Of a stretch of 64,000 bases of DNA, positions 11,676-24,683 are shown in pieces; within the stretch, counting starts at the first letter, position 1; each line of letters opens with the position of its first letter. Made by a program: the position numbers and the translations under genes. Source of the stretch: Closterium sp. NIES-65. Taxonomy: Eukaryota; Streptophyta; Zygnematophyceae; Desmidiales; Closteriaceae. The stretch is from the NCBI GenBank assembly GCA_948144175.1, contig CANXME010002459.1, forward strand, positions 1-64,000. Direction: 5' to 3'. Under the pieces are notes generated by a model that worked only from the letters and a program-made list of their open reading frames with translations, was not told the origin of the DNA and searched no databases.

Positions 11676-12316
11676 TGTTGGTCTAACGGCCTAATAAACT
11701 CAAGCTATTAAGACTTTATCAAACCTAAAACCTCTCCTTGGGGTCACGTCCAAGGGTCCTTGTGTGCGTGGTAAAAGACCAGCCCCTATACTCGGGTCTG
11801 AGTTTGTAGAGAGAGGGATCGAGTACCTTGAACGTCCTGCAGCGTATCGTGCAGACAGTCAACCAGATTAAGCTGAGAATTTTCTATATGGAAGCTCACT
11901 CCAAGAGCTTTAAGATAAGCCAAGTTGCCTTGCGAAAAGTGCTGCCATTACGAAGTTATGGCTCGGACAGCGTTTGCCTAGCGTACTAGTGTTGACTCGG
12001 GAAGCATTCTGCCCTTACACCGCGTGGAAACGAAATCCCAGGAAGGGAGGAAATCGCTTGAATCAAATTGACCATATTCAGGTACAAACAGAGAAGGAAT
12101 AAATAGCTCTAGGTAGCATGGACCTTGGGAATCAATCTGGGAACAACCAGGGATGATTTCAAATGATTCCAAGCAGCAAAACCAACCTGGCTGGACAAAA
12201 CAGCAGCTGGTAGGTTGGTAAACAACCTCTGGTTCTGTTTTTCCAACCTGGGAAAACAACAACCAGGTTCAGGTCCTAAAAACAGAACTTGATTTGTCTT
12301 ACCCCAACCAGCCAAG
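11676..12316 (-). repeat. Copia-A LTR remnant, minus strand
   Basis: Begins with an intact LTR terminus (TGTTGG on the plus strand, the 3' end of the element-strand LTR) and runs about 640 bp until a second minus-strand LTR begins. Decayed. Confidence 0.88.
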
Positions 12317-13012
12317 TGTTGGGGTAACGGCCTAATAAACTCAAGCTATTAAGACTTTATCAAACTTAAAACCTCTCCTCGGGGTCACCTCCAAGGGTCC
12401 TTGGGTGCCTGGTACAAGACCAGCCCCTATCCTGGGGTCCGAGTTTGTAGAGAGAGGGATCAAGAGGGACTTAGTCAAAACAGCAAGAGTACCTTGAACG
12501 TCGCGCAGCATATCGTGCAGACCGTCAATCGGATTAAGCTGAGAATTTCCTATATCGAAGCTCATTCTAAGAGCTTTAAAATAAGCCAAGTTGCCTCGCG
12601 AAAAGTTCTGCAATTACGAAGTTATGGCTCGCACATCGTTAGCCTAGCATTGGAGTGCTAGCATACTAGCGTTGACTCGGGTAGCATTCCGCCGTCGCAC
12701 CGCGTAGAAATGAAATTTCAGGAAGAGAGGAATTCGCTTGAATCAATTTCACTATATTCAGGTACAAACAGAGAAGGAATAAATAGCTCTAGCTAGCAAG
12801 GACCTTGGGAATCAACCTGGGAACAACCAGGGATGATCCCAAAAAATTCCAAGCAACAGAACCAACTTGGCTGGACAAAATAGCAGGTGGTAGGTTGGTG
12901 AACAACCTCTGGTTCTGTTTTTCCAACCTGGGAAAACAACAACCAGGTTCAGGTCCTAAAAACAGAACCTGTTTTGTCTTTGCCCAACCAGCCAAATGCT
13001 GGTTCCGCTGGT
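12317..13012 (-). repeat. Incomplete Copia-A LTR (probable 3' LTR of E5)
   Basis: Starts with an intact TGTTGG terminus and follows the family LTR for about 700 bp before passing directly into minus-strand RNase H/RT sequence. It directly follows another minus-strand LTR remnant. Confidence 0.85.
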
Positions 13013-14033
13013 TTCACCAAGGACTGAAATTGCTGCTGCTCCTCGGCTTCAACCCCTTCATCCTCTGCAGCTTTCACAAGCTTGAATTTTGCTGGTAGGG
13101 GAGTTGCAACCTTGCGCTCATTCTCAATCCCGTACTTCTCCCCCAGCTCCTTGATGAACTTCTCCTGGTGCAGCTTCAACCACCTGTGATCCAGATCCCT
13201 CTCCACATGCATCCCGAGATAGTACTTTACCTCCCCAAGGTTCTTGCACTTGAAGTTCTCCTTCAGCTGCTGCTGCACCTTCTGGATCTCCTTCATGCTG
13301 CTGCTAAAGAGAAGAATATCGTCCACATAGACCAGAAACAGCACCAGCTTCTCCACCTCCCCTTTGAGAAAGAGGCTCTGATCACAGCTTCTGGTCCTGA
13401 ATCCCATCTCCTCTAAAACAGCTGCCAACTTCTGGTACCAGCAGCGTGGCGCCTGCTTCAAGCCGTAGATGGACTTTTTCAGCTTGCACACCCTGCCCGT
13501 ATCATCCTCATACCCAGGCGGCTGCGTCATGTACACATCCTCCTCTAAAATCCCATTAAGGAATGCCGTACGTATATCCATCTGAATGATGAATTTCCCA
13601 CTAACGGTTGCATCTGCCAACAAGACTACGGAGGGTAGGAGGTTTCGCAGTGGGAGCAAAGATCTCATTGAAGTCCCGCTTCTCCTTCTGCATAAACCCT
13701 TTAGCCACCAGCCTACTATTGTAGATGGTGACCTGTCCCTTGTCATCGGTCTTGATCCTTAGCACCCACTTGCACTGTACGGCTTTCTTCCACTCAGGCA
13801 GCACCACCAGCTCCCATGTCCCATTCTCTAGCAGGCTCTGGTACTCAGCATCCCGGAAAACCAGCCACTTCTCCCTATCTGGGCCAGCTAATGCCTCCTC
13901 CATGCTAGCTGGTTCCTCTGGTGCAGGGGCAAGAAAACAGTAGGCAGGTTCATCCTCCTCATCTGGGTCATAGCCATGCAGTAGAATCAGCAATGCCTCC
14001 TTTGTCCCAAGCTGCTGCTCTGCTACATCAGCT

Positions 14034-17000
14034 TCTTCACCCCATGGAACATCGCCATGAACTCTGATTCCACAGAAGAGAGTTCTGTCTCCGTCTGCTT
14101 CTTTGACCTCCAACTAACAGGTCCTCCTCCAACTACGCAGATGTATCTTCTCACAGATGAGGAATCCTCCTTCTCAGAGGCCCACGTAGCATCGGTAAAG
14201 CAAGTGAGAAGAAGCTTGCCTTCTCCAAGCCTCTCCCCCTTCTCTTTCAGCACCTCAACGCATTTCTGCTTCACTTGTGCAGATGCGGAGTATTGAACTC
14301 CAATGCTTGGGTGACAGTTCAGATACTTCACCTTATGCTCAGCTGCATCCACCTGTTCCTCGGATGGATTCTGCACCACCTTAGCCAGCTGCCCAACCAA
14401 GAAAGAGATGTCGGGCCTTGCCTGAACTGCTGCATACAAGAGGCTGCCCACCAAGAACTGAAATTGCTGCTGCTCCTCGGCTTCAACCCCTTTATCCTCT
14501 GCAGCTTTCACGAGCTTGAATTCTGCTGGCTGGGGAGTTGCAACCTTGCGCTCATTGATGAATTTCTCCTGGTGCAGCTTCAACCACCTGTGACCCACAT
14601 CCCTCTCCACATGCATCCCGAGATAGTACTTTACCTCCCCAAGGTTCTTGCACTTGAAGTTCTCCATCAGCTGCTACTGCACCTTCTGGATCTCCTTCAT
14701 GCTGCTGCTAAAGAGAAGAATATCGTCCACATAGACCAGAAACAGCACCAGCTTCTCCCCCTCCCCGTTGAGAAAGAGGCTCTCATCACAGCTGCTGGTC
14801 CTGAATCCCATCTCCTCTAAAACAGCTGCCAACTTCTGGTACCAGCAGCGTGGCGCCTGCTTCAAGCCGTAGATGGACTTTTTCAGCTTGCACACCCTGC
14901 CCGTACCATCCTCATACCCAGGTGGCTGCGTCATGAACACCTCCTCCTCTAAAATCCCGTTGAGGAATGCCATTGATATGTCCATCTGGATAATGAACTT
15001 CCTACTAACGGCTGCATCTGCCAACAAGACACGAAGGGTAGGGGGTTTGGCAGTGGGAGCAAAGATCTCATTGAAGTCCCGCTTCTCCTTCTGCATAAAC
15101 CCCTTAGCCACCAACCTACTCTTGTAGATGGTGACCTGCCCCTTGTCGTCAGTCTTGATCCTTAGCACCCATTTGCATTGTACCGCTTTCTTTCCCTCAG
15201 GCAGCACCACTAGTTCCCAAGTCCCATTCTCCAGCAGGCTCTGGTATTCAGCATCCCTAGAAGCTAGCCATTTGTCCCTATCTGGTCCAGCTAATGCCTC
15301 CTCCATGCTAGCTGGTTCCTCTGGTGCAGGGGCAAGAAAACAGTACGCAGGCTCATCCTCCTCATCCGGGTCATAGCCATGCGGTAGAATCAGCAATGCC
15401 TCCTCGGTCCCAAGCTGCTGCTCAGCTATATCAGCTCCTGCACTCAGCTTCTTAGTAGCCATACGGGTACGTCCTGGCCTGGAGACGGGTGTCTCCCATC
15501 CCTTCATAACGACACCCTTCGGCTTCTTAGTTTTTCCCTGCTGCTGCTCTCCTCCCTCGGATCCAGCAGCTCCACTAGTGCTACCGCTAGTCTCCACACC
15601 ATCACCTCCACCAGCAGGTGCCTCCTGCACCTTCTCTTTATCACCACCCTCTGCAGCTGCCTCCTCTCCCTCCTCCCACACACTAGGAGTCAGGTCCAGC
15701 TGCATGGTGATCTGCTCCATCTGCTGGGACACCCTGGCCTCCGGCTGTTTCTCCCAGCTCCCATACATCATGCCCTCAACAAACTTCACATCCCTGTTGT
15801 CAAACAACACACCCTTGGAAGGCTCCCACAGCAGCCATCCCTTGCTCTCAGCAGCCAGCCCCAAATGCACACACCAGATTGCACTCGCCCCCAACTTACT
15901 GCGGTAGGTCTTGGGGACGTGGGCGACTGCCATGCAACCGAACACCCTCAGCATGTCCACCGGCGGCTTCCTCCCAAGCCACCTCTCCAACGGCACCCAC
16001 GAGTCATCCCCAACCTTTGTGAGTACCCTGTTCCTAGCGATGGTAGCGTGCCGAACAGCATGGGGCCACATCAAGTTGCCCAGCCCAGATTCTATGAGCA
16101 GCCCCCTAGCTGTCTCCAGAATTGTCCGGTTCGCCCGTTCTGCTACACCGTTGGACTGTGGGGTGTAAGCTGTGGTCAGCTCCCTCTGGATGCCCTGCTT
16201 CTTGAGCCAGGCCGTCATCTCAGCTCCAAGGAACTCACCACCCCGATCAGTCCTAATCCGCTTCACCACATACTCCGCTTCCTTCTCCACGAACGGCAGC
16301 CAATCGTCCCGAATCGTGGAGGCGGCGTGATCTTTCTGCTTCAGCGGATACGCCCACATTAGCCTGCTCCAGTCATCCACTATGGTTAGGAAGTACCGCT
16401 CCCCCTTGTGCCCTTGCACCGGCAGCGGCCCCACCAAGTCCATGTGGACCAGCTCCAACGGCTTTTTGCTCCTGCCAGCCACACTATGGAAGGGGAAATG
16501 GGTGAACTTTGAAAGGAGGCAAATTTCACAGTTATCATCGGGTGGTTGTCCGTTCAGCTTCAAGCCCTTAACGGCTCCATCCTTCTCCAGCTGCTTCAGC
16601 AAAGGCATTGCCACATGCCCCAAGCGTCGGTGTGCAGTTGCCCAATCCGTCTCCCCAGATCTGGCCGACACTTTCACACCAACCCCTCCAACAACGTTGC
16701 ACTCCCTTTGGGATGCAGACCCCTCTCCAGCCTGCCCCCCACCATGCTACGCCAACATGGATCTGTACACGTCCGTACTCTCGTGCAGATTCCAAAGCAC
16801 CCGATTGCCCAGCTGCCCCTTGTAAGTGCGTGCCCCATCCGTACTAGTGCTCACCCCAGCCTTGCCAAGCTTACGGAGGGAGATGAGGTTGGCCTTGAGT
16901 TCAGGAACAAGGAGAACGTCGTGCAGCACCACCGGCTTGCCATCCGCTCCCTTAAACGCAACTCGTCCCGCACCAGCCACCTTCAGCGCGTGTCCACAGG

Positions 17001-19388
17001 CGGAGCACATCTCGTTGATCGGTGCAGCTTGTACGAGGTCCAGTAGGTCTTTTCGCGGCGTCATCGTCCAAGCAGCGCCCGTGTCCAACACCCTATAATC
17101 CAGGGGGTGCAGCTCTGCTCCAACCTTGGCAGAGGCGTCTCCTTGCTCCCCCTTGTCTCCCACATGGAATAATTGGCCCGCGGTGCGCTCCTTCTTCTTC
17201 TCCGCACCGCCGTTGCCCTTCGGGTTGTTGTCGGACGAATCAGCGACCATGTTGGTGCCGTTTTTCTGGTTCCTCCTCGCGCTGCCATCCTGGTGACGAT
17301 TCTGGGGGGTCCATCCATCGGGTTTCTTATAGCACAAAAACCAGGGGTGCCCTTTCATTTTGCCACCAGCACTCGACTTGCCCCCACGTCCAGATTTCGC
17401 ACCGCGACCCCAACCGGTACCTCCTTGTTGGTCGTTGGAGTCGTCGTCTTTCTTTGCACCGCGTCCAGCACCACCGAAGCCACGTCCTTTGCCACGTCGG
17501 CTCCCTTGCATCCCGTAGCCGCTGCTGCCATCGTCTCCACCCCTCAGTTGGCGGCGACGGAAGTCCTGCTCCAGAATCTTCGTCCGCACCCACTCGAGCG
17601 TCCACAAGCTCTGGTTCTGTGGCAGGCTCAATCCGCTCGTGAATTGAAGCCACGATTCCGGCAGCAGCGAGAGCATCTTCAGGCACTTGGTCTGCTCCGG
17701 GTAGGTGATTCCCGCGATCGCCAGCTTCGCGTAGAGATCACGCATCTTGTCCAGGATGGGTTGTACTGGCTCTCCCTCGCTTAGGCGCAACACGGACAGC
17801 TCCCTCTCCATCATGAGCGTCGCAGCGACGGAGGTAGGGGCGTGCAGCTCCTTCAACACCGTCCACGCCTTCAGACCGCACTCAACCTCCGGCAGCAGGT
17901 GCATGACGTGGTGACGCTGGTTCAGTTCCAAACTCTGCGACATCAAGTAGTAGCCAGCCGAGGCGCGCTCGTCCCAATCTTCCTGAAGGGCGGGGTCACT
18001 CGGTCTAGGCTCCTCCCCTATCATTAGTTTCAGCAATCCGATCTGACGGAAACAAAGTTGCATTTTCCAGGCCCAATCATCATAGCCTTCACCATTGAAC
18101 TTCTCGACGGTGAAGTTTTTCAGCACCTCCTTGATCAGCGAGCCCTGGCTTGTTCGCGCTCCCCTTGGCGCAGAAACACCAGAATCATGGCTGCCGCTAC
18201 GATCTTGGGCTGAAGATTCACCAGCTACCGCCGAGGTGTTCCCCGCCATAGCTACCTATATCGAGGATCACTATAACGCAGCTCTGATACCAGCTTGTTG
18301 GTGTAAGGGCCTAATAAACTCAAGCTATTAAGACTTTATCACACTTAAAAACCTCTCCTCGGGGTCACCTCCAAGGGTCCTTGGGTGCCTGGTATAAGAC
18401 CAGCCCCTATCCTCGGGTCCGAGTTTGTAGAGAGAGGGATCAAGAGGGACTTAGTCAAAACAGCAAGAGTACCTTGAACGTTGCGCAGCGTATCGTGCAG
18501 ACCGTCGATCGGATTAAGCTGATAATTTCCTATATCGAAGCTCACTCTAAGAGCTTTAAAATAAGCCAAGTTGCCTTGCGAAAAGTTCTGCCATTACGAA
18601 GTTATGGCTCGGACAGCGTTAGCCTAGCGTTGGAGTGCTAGCGTACTAGCGTTGACTCGGGTAGCATTCCGCTGTCGCACCGGTAGAAAGGAAATTCCAG
18701 CAAGGAAGGAATTCGCTTGAATCAATTTCACTATATCCAGGTACAAACAGAGAAAGAATAAATAGTTCTAGCTAGCAAGGACCTTGGGAATAAACCTGGG
18801 AACAACCAAGGATGATCCCAAATAATTCCAAGCAACAGAACCAACCTGGCTGGACAAAACAGCAGGTGGTAGGTTGGTAAACAACCTCTGGTTCTGTTTT
18901 TCCAACCTGGGAAAACAACAACCAGGTTCAGGTCCTAAAAACAGAACCTGTTTTGTCTTTGCCCAACCAGCCAAATGCTGGTTCCGCTGGTTTCCCCTGG
19001 CCCTGTAGCATGCAGATACAGACAAACAACATCCAACCTTCACCTAAATTGTACCCCTATAGTGCCTGCCCTGCTACACTATAGTCAACCAAACAAAACA
19101 GTACAATTTCGAGTTGGATAGAACTGAATCTGCGCAATCAAGTAAGCCGAACCACAAAGCTTCCATCTTGGGTTCCTTTGCGAGCTCGTCCTTTTTGCTT
19201 GTACTGTTCATAGCGCGTACAATGTTATGCCGAAGCGCACATTGTGCGAGTACCTGCAAATGCTTCAAGCGAAAATTGCGAAAGCAAACAAACACTCGAA
19301 CATACCATTCACACGCAAATGCATTCGCACACGCATACTCGTACAAACAGACGGCAGGATGTCGTGCAATGTGAATTTGCACCCAACA
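14034..19388 (-). mobile_element. Copia-A retrotransposon E6, minus strand, lacks 3' end
   Basis: From right to left: a full 5' LTR (18296-19388, A1), primer site, gag starting at 18249, zinc-knuckle region, protease (about 17.1 kb), pre-integrase and integrase core (about 15.9-16.7 kb), acidic linker, RT (about 14.7-15.2 kb), and RNase H to about 14034. No 3' LTR is present at the left end, where it meets E5 sequence. The coding region is long and well preserved, with only about three breaks, so E6 is younger than E5. The right LTR end abuts the integrase/linker region of E5, as expected for an insertion into it. Confidence 0.88.
18296..19388 (-). repeat. 5' LTR of E6 (A1)
   Basis: 1093 bp, both termini intact, same length as the LTRs of E7, with A1 diagnostic bases. 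The primer site lies just to its left on the minus strand. Confidence 0.92.
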
Positions 19389-21022
19389 GTGTCCACACTA
19401 TCATCTTCACCAGCAGGTGCCTCGCGTACCTTCGTTCCATCACCACCTTCTGCAGCTACCTCCGCTCCGTCCTCCCACACACTAGGAGTCAGGTCCAGCT
19501 GCATGGTGATCTGCTCCATCTGCTGGGACACCCTGGCCTCTTGCTGTTTCTCCCAGCTCCCATACATCATGACCTCAAAATACTTCACATCCCTGCTGTC
19601 AAACAACACAACCTTGGAAGGTTCCCACAGCAGCCATCCTTTGCTCTCAGCAGCCAGCCCCAAATGCACACACCAGATTGCACTTGCCCCCAACTTACTG
19701 CGGTAGGTCTTGGGGATGTGGACGACTGCCATGCAACCGAACACCCTCCGAATGTCCACCGGCGGCTTCCTCCCAAGCCACCTCTCCAACGGCACCCACG
19801 GGTCCTCCCCAACCTTGGTGAGTACCCTGTTCCTAGCGACGGTAGCGTGCCAAACAGCACGGGGCCACATAGAGTTGCCCAGCCCAGATTCTATGAGCAG
19901 CCCCCTAGCTGTCCCCAGAATTGTCCAATTCACCCGTTCTGCTACACCGTTAGACTGTTGGGTGTAAGCCGTGGTCAGCTCCCTCTGGATGCCCTGCTCC
20001 TTGAGCCAGGCCGTCATCTCAGTTCCAAGGAATTCACCACCCCGATCTGTCCAGAGGCGGAGCACACCTCGTTGATCGGTGCAGCGTGTACGTGGTCCAG
20101 CAGGTCCTTGCGCGGCGTAATCGTCCAAGCAGCGCCCGTGTCCAACACCCAATAATCCAGGGGGTGCAGCTCTGCCTCAACCTTGGCAGAGGCGTCTTCT
20201 TGCTCCCCCTGCTCCCCCTGTTCTCGGCTTCCTTGCATCCCATAGCCGCTGCTGTCGTCGTCTCCACCCCTTAGTTGGCGGCGACGGAAGTCCTCCTCCA
20301 GAATCTTTGTCCGCACCCACTCGAGTGTCGACGAGCTCTGGTTCTGCGTCAGGCTCAATCCGCTCGTGAATTGAAGCCACAATTCCGGCAGCAGCGAGAG
20401 CATCTTCAGGCACTTGGTCTGCTCCGGGTAGGTGATTCCCGCGGTCGCCAACTTCGCGCAGAGGTGGCGCAATTTGTCCAGGACAGGTTGCACCGGCTCT
20501 CCCTCGCTCACGCGCAACGCGGACAGCTCCCTCTCCAGCATCAACGTTGCAACAACGGAGGTCGGGGCGTGCAGCTCCTTCAACACGGTCTACGCCTTCG
20601 GACCGCACTCAACCTCCGGCAGCAGGTGCATAACGTGGTGACGCTGGTTCAGTTCCAAACTCTGCGACATCAAATGGTAGCCAGCTGAGGAGCGCTCGTC
20701 CCAATCTTCCTGCAGCGCGGGGTCACTCGGTCTAGGCTCCTCCCCAATCATTAGTTTCAGCAATCCAATCTGACGGAAATATAGTTGCATTTTCCAGGCC
20801 CAATCATCATAGCCCTCACCATTGAACTTCTCGACGGTTAAATTCTTCAGCACCTCCTTGACTAGCGAGCCCTGGCTTGTTCGCGCTCCCCTTGGCGCTG
20901 AAACACCAGAATCATGGCTGCCGCTACGATCTTGGGCTGAAGATTCACTAGCTCCCGTCGAGGTGTTGCCCTCCATATCTACCTATAACGAGGATCACTA
21001 TAACGCAGCTCTGATACCAGCT

Positions 21023-22113
21023 TGTTGGTGTAAGGGCCTAATAAACTCAAGCTATTAAGACTTTATCAAACTTAAAACCTCTCCTCGGGGTCACCTCCAA
21101 GGGTCCTTGGGTGCCTGGTACAAGACCAGCCCCTATCCTCGGGTCCGAGTTTGTAGAGAGAGGGATCAAGAATGACTTAGTCAAAATAACAAGAGTACCT
21201 TGAACGTCGCGCAGCGTATCGTGCAGACCATCGACCGGATTAAGCTGAGAATTTCATATTGAAGCTCACTTCAAGAGCTTTATAATAAGCCAAGTTGCCT
21301 CGCGAAAAGTTCTGCCATTACGAAGTTATGGCTCGAACAGCGTTTGCCTAGCGTTGGAGTGCTAGCGTACTAGCGTTGAGTCGGGTAGCATTTCGCCGTC
21401 GCACTGCGTAAAAATGAAATTCCAGGAAGGGAAGAATTCGCTTGAATCAAATTGACTATATTCATATACAAACAAAGAAGTAATATATAGTTCTAGCTAG
21501 CAAGGACCTAGGGAATCAACCTAGGAACAACCAGGGATGATCCCAAATAATTCCAAGCAATAGAACCAACCTGGCTGGACAAAACAGCAGGTGGTAGGTT
21601 GGTAAACAACCTCTGGTTCTGTTTTTCCAACCTGGGAAAACAACAACCAGGTTCAGGTCCTAAAAACAGAACCTGTTTTGTTCTTGCCCAACCAGCCAAA
21701 TGCTGGTTCCGCCGGTTTCCCCTGGCCCTAAAGCATGCAGATACAGACAAACAACATCCAACCTTCACCTAAATTGTACCCCTATAGTGCCTGCCCTGCT
21801 ACACTATAGTCAACCAAACAAAACAGTACAATTTCGAGTTGGATAGAACTGAATCTGCACAATCAATTCAACCGAACCGCAAAGCTTCCATCTTGGGTTC
21901 CTTTGCGAGCTCGTTCTTTCTGCTTGTACTGTTCATAGCGCGTACAATGTTTTGCCGAAGCGCATAATGCGTGAGTACCTGCAAATGCTTCAAGCGAAAA
22001 TTGCGAAAGCAAACAAACATACGAACATTCCATTTACACCCAAATGCATTCGCACATACATACCCATACAAACAGACGGCAGGATGTCGTGCAATGTGAA
22101 TTTGCACCCAACA
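21023..22113 (-). repeat. 5' LTR of E5 (A2)
   Basis: 1091 bp with TGTTGG and CCAACA termini on the element strand and the primer site beside it. A2 diagnostic bases and more scattered differences than the A1 LTRs. Its right end meets Copia-B sequence. Confidence 0.92.
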
Positions 22114-22909
22114 CTTTTGAGTCCAGTGGTCCATATCCTGAGGTGGTGGGTTGTCTCATATACCTGATGAGCTGTAGTCGCCTAGACCTAGCTTACCCTC
22201 TTAGCGTCCTTGCGCGCTTTGTTGCGCCTGGGAGACACTGACCTTAGCACAGGTACGCTGCTAAAAGAGTGGCGAAGTATGTGGCGAGTACATCAGGCAT
22301 GGGACTTGTTCTTGGAGGGAAACAGCCAGTTACTACTTCAGAGTCATCTTGGGCCGACGACGCAGAGTCGTTGCGGTCTACACTGACCTCGCTGAGCGGC
22401 CTCGCTCTCCCCCAATCTTGTTCGCTGACAACAGGTCTGCTATCTTGTTGTGCGAGGGGCCTCGACTGGTTGGGAAGGCGAAGCACATCCAGCTTCGTTA
22501 CTTCCTTCTGCGAGAGTTGCAGTAGCATAGTGAGGCACTCGTGCGACGTCTGGTCTCTGAGGCCAACACTGCAGAAATCTTCACTAAGGCGTTGGCGCCT
22601 TGTGACCACCAGTGTTTCTGCAGCCAGCTGGGCCTTGTGTCTACAGGCTCTCACTTGTTTGCGTAGATATGCTTTCTCTTATACTATTGCATCTCACTAT
22701 ATATCATATATTTGTGCTTGTAGACACGCCTTGTGGCCCCTTGCTTTTGTAGAGATGCTTGTCATGCATGTCTTTTATTCTTGCATTTTCTATATTTGCT
22801 TTGTCATTATATGTCAACTGGCCTTTTGGCGTCGTGTTCGTTCTCGGAATGACTGGTGATCTAAAGATCCACCCCGAGCTTTGCTTTATTCTTCTTAACT
22901 GGTCTTATG
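22114..22909 (+). mobile_element. Copia-B fragment (end of RT, RNase H, 3' tail)
   Basis: Plus-strand relic of a second copia family. Recognisable pieces are the segment between RT and RNase H (GPYPE..VGCLIYLMS, DLAYPLSVLARFVAPGRH), the RNase H end (ANTAEI.TKAL) and about 240 bp of non-coding 3' tail. The same order and tail recur at 52.8-53.7 kb. It has Copia-A LTRs on both sides. Several breaks; a fossil. Confidence 0.8.
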
Positions 22910-23539
22910 TGTTGGTGTAAGGGCCTAATAAACTCAAGCTATTAAGACTTTATCAAACTTAAAACCTCTCCTCAGGGTCACCTCCAAGGGTCCTTAGGTG
23001 CCTGGTACAAGACCAGCCCCTATCCTCGGGTCCGAGTTTGTAGAGAGAGGGATCAAGAATGACTTAGTCAAAATAACAAGAGTACCTTGAACCTCGCGCA
23101 GCGTATCATGCAGACCGTTTACGGGATTAAACTGAGAATTTCCTATATCGAAGCTCACTCTAAGAGCTTTAAAATAAGCCAAGTTGCCTCGCGAAAAGTT
23201 TTGCCATTACGAAGTTATGGCTCGGACAGCGTTAGCCTAGCATTGGAGTGCTAGCGTACTAGCGTTGACTCGGGTAGCATTCCGCCGTCGCACCGCGTAG
23301 AAAGGAAATTCCAGGAAGTGAGGAATTCGCTTGAATCAATTTCACTATATTCAGGAACAAACAGAGAAGGAATAAATAGCTCTAGCTAGCAAGGACCTTG
23401 GGAATCAACCTGGGAACAACCAGGGATGATCCCAAATAATTCCAAGCAGCAGAACCAACCTGGCTGGAAAAAACAGCAGGTGGTAGGTTGGTAAACAACC
23501 TCTGGTTCTGTTTTTCCAACCTGGGAAAACAACAACCAG

Positions 23540-23544
23540 GTTCA
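23540..23544. repeat. Target-site duplication, left of E7
   Basis: GTTCA, immediately before the TGTTGG start of E7 and identical to 30400-30404. A five-base duplication is typical of copia integrases. Confidence 0.95.
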
Positions 23545-24637
23545 TGTTGGGTGCAAATTCACATTGCACGACATCCTGCCGTCTGTTTGTACGAGTATGC
23601 GTGTGCGAATGCATTTGCGTGTGAATGGTATGTTTGTGTGTTTGTTTGCTTTCGCAATTTTCGCTTGAAGCATTTGCAGGTACTCGCAAAATGTGCGCTT
23701 CGGCATAACATTGTACGCGCTATGAACAGTACAAGCAGAAAGGACGAGCTCGCAAAGGAACCCAAGATGGAAGCTTTGCGGTTCGGCTTACTTGATTGCG
23801 CAGATTCAGTTCTATCCAACTCGAAATTGTACTGTTTTGTTTGGTTGACTATAGTGTAGCAGGGCAGGCACTATAGGGGTACAATTTAGGTGAAGGTTGG
23901 ATGTTGTTTGTCTGTATCTGCATGCTACAGGGCCAGGGGAAACCAGCGGAACCAGCATTTGGCTGGTTGGGCAAAGACAAAACAGGTTCTGTTTTTAGGA
24001 CCTGAACCTGGTTGTTGTTTTCCCAGGTTGGAAAAACAGAACCAGAGGTTGTTCACCAACCTATCACCTGCTATTTTGTTCAGCCAGGTTGGTTCTGTTG
24101 CTTGGAATTATTTGGGATCATCCCTGGTTGTTCCCAGGTTGATTCCCAAGGTCCTTGCTAGCTAGAACTATTTATTCCTTCTCTGTTTGTACCTGAATAT
24201 AGTGAAATTGATTCAAGCGAATTCCTTCCTTGCTGGAATTTCTTTTCTACGCGGTGCGACTGCGGAATGCTACCCGAGTCAACGCTAGTACGCTAGCACT
24301 CCAACGCTAGGCTAACGCTGTCCGAGCCATAACTTCGTAATGGCAGAACTTTTCGCGAGGCAACTTGGCTTATTTTAAAGCTCTTAGAGTGAGCTTCGAT
24401 ATAGGAAATTCTCAGCGTAATCCGGTCGACGGTCTGCACGATACGCTGCGCGACGCTCAAGGTACTCTTGCTGTTTTGACTAAGTCCCTCTTGATCCCTC
24501 TCTCTACAAACTCGGACCCGAGGATAGGGGCTGGTCTTGTACCAGGCACCCAAGGACCCTTGGAGGTGACCCCGAGGAGAGGTTTTAAGTGTGATAAAGT
24601 CTTAATAGCTTGAGTTTATTAGGCCCTTACACCAACA
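23545..24637 (+). repeat. 5' LTR of E7 (A1)
   Basis: 1093 bp, TGTTGG...CCAACA. Holds a TATA-like box about 625 bp in, a block rich in short CAGGTTG/CAACCTG repeats before it, and a 3' part open on both strands. Same length as the 3' LTR, about 4 differences. Confidence 0.95.
24169..24176 (+). promoter_or_regulatory. TATA-like box in the 5' LTR of E7
   Basis: TATTTATT following CTAGCTAGAAC. The motif is kept at the same place in nearly all complete Copia-A LTRs and would put the transcript start near 24200. Promoter assignment is inference from position and sequence only. Confidence 0.4.
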
Positions 24638-24640
24638 AGC

Positions 24641-24652
24641 TGGTATCAGAGC
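24641..24652 (+). other. Primer binding site of E7
   Basis: TGGTATCAGAGC, three bases past the LTR, complementary to the 3' end of initiator tRNA-Met. Confidence 0.93.
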
Positions 24653-24683
24653 TGCGTTATAGTGATCCTCGATATAGGTAGCT

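Larger units (their letters stand above)
12317..22113 (-). mobile_element. Copia-A retrotransposon E5, old, split by E6
   Basis: Reconstructed as one minus-strand insertion in two parts. Right part: 5' LTR (21023-22113), primer site, gag, some protease, and integrase down to 19389. Left part: linker, RT and part of RNase H (13013-14033), then an incomplete 3' LTR (12317-13012). Element E6 (14034-19388) lies between them. Orientation and domain order fit one element cut by E6 with some sequence lost at the left joint; this joining of positions is inference. The 5' LTR is A2. The flanks (CCAAG left, CTTTT right) do not match. Broken many times, clearly older than E6. Confidence 0.68.
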
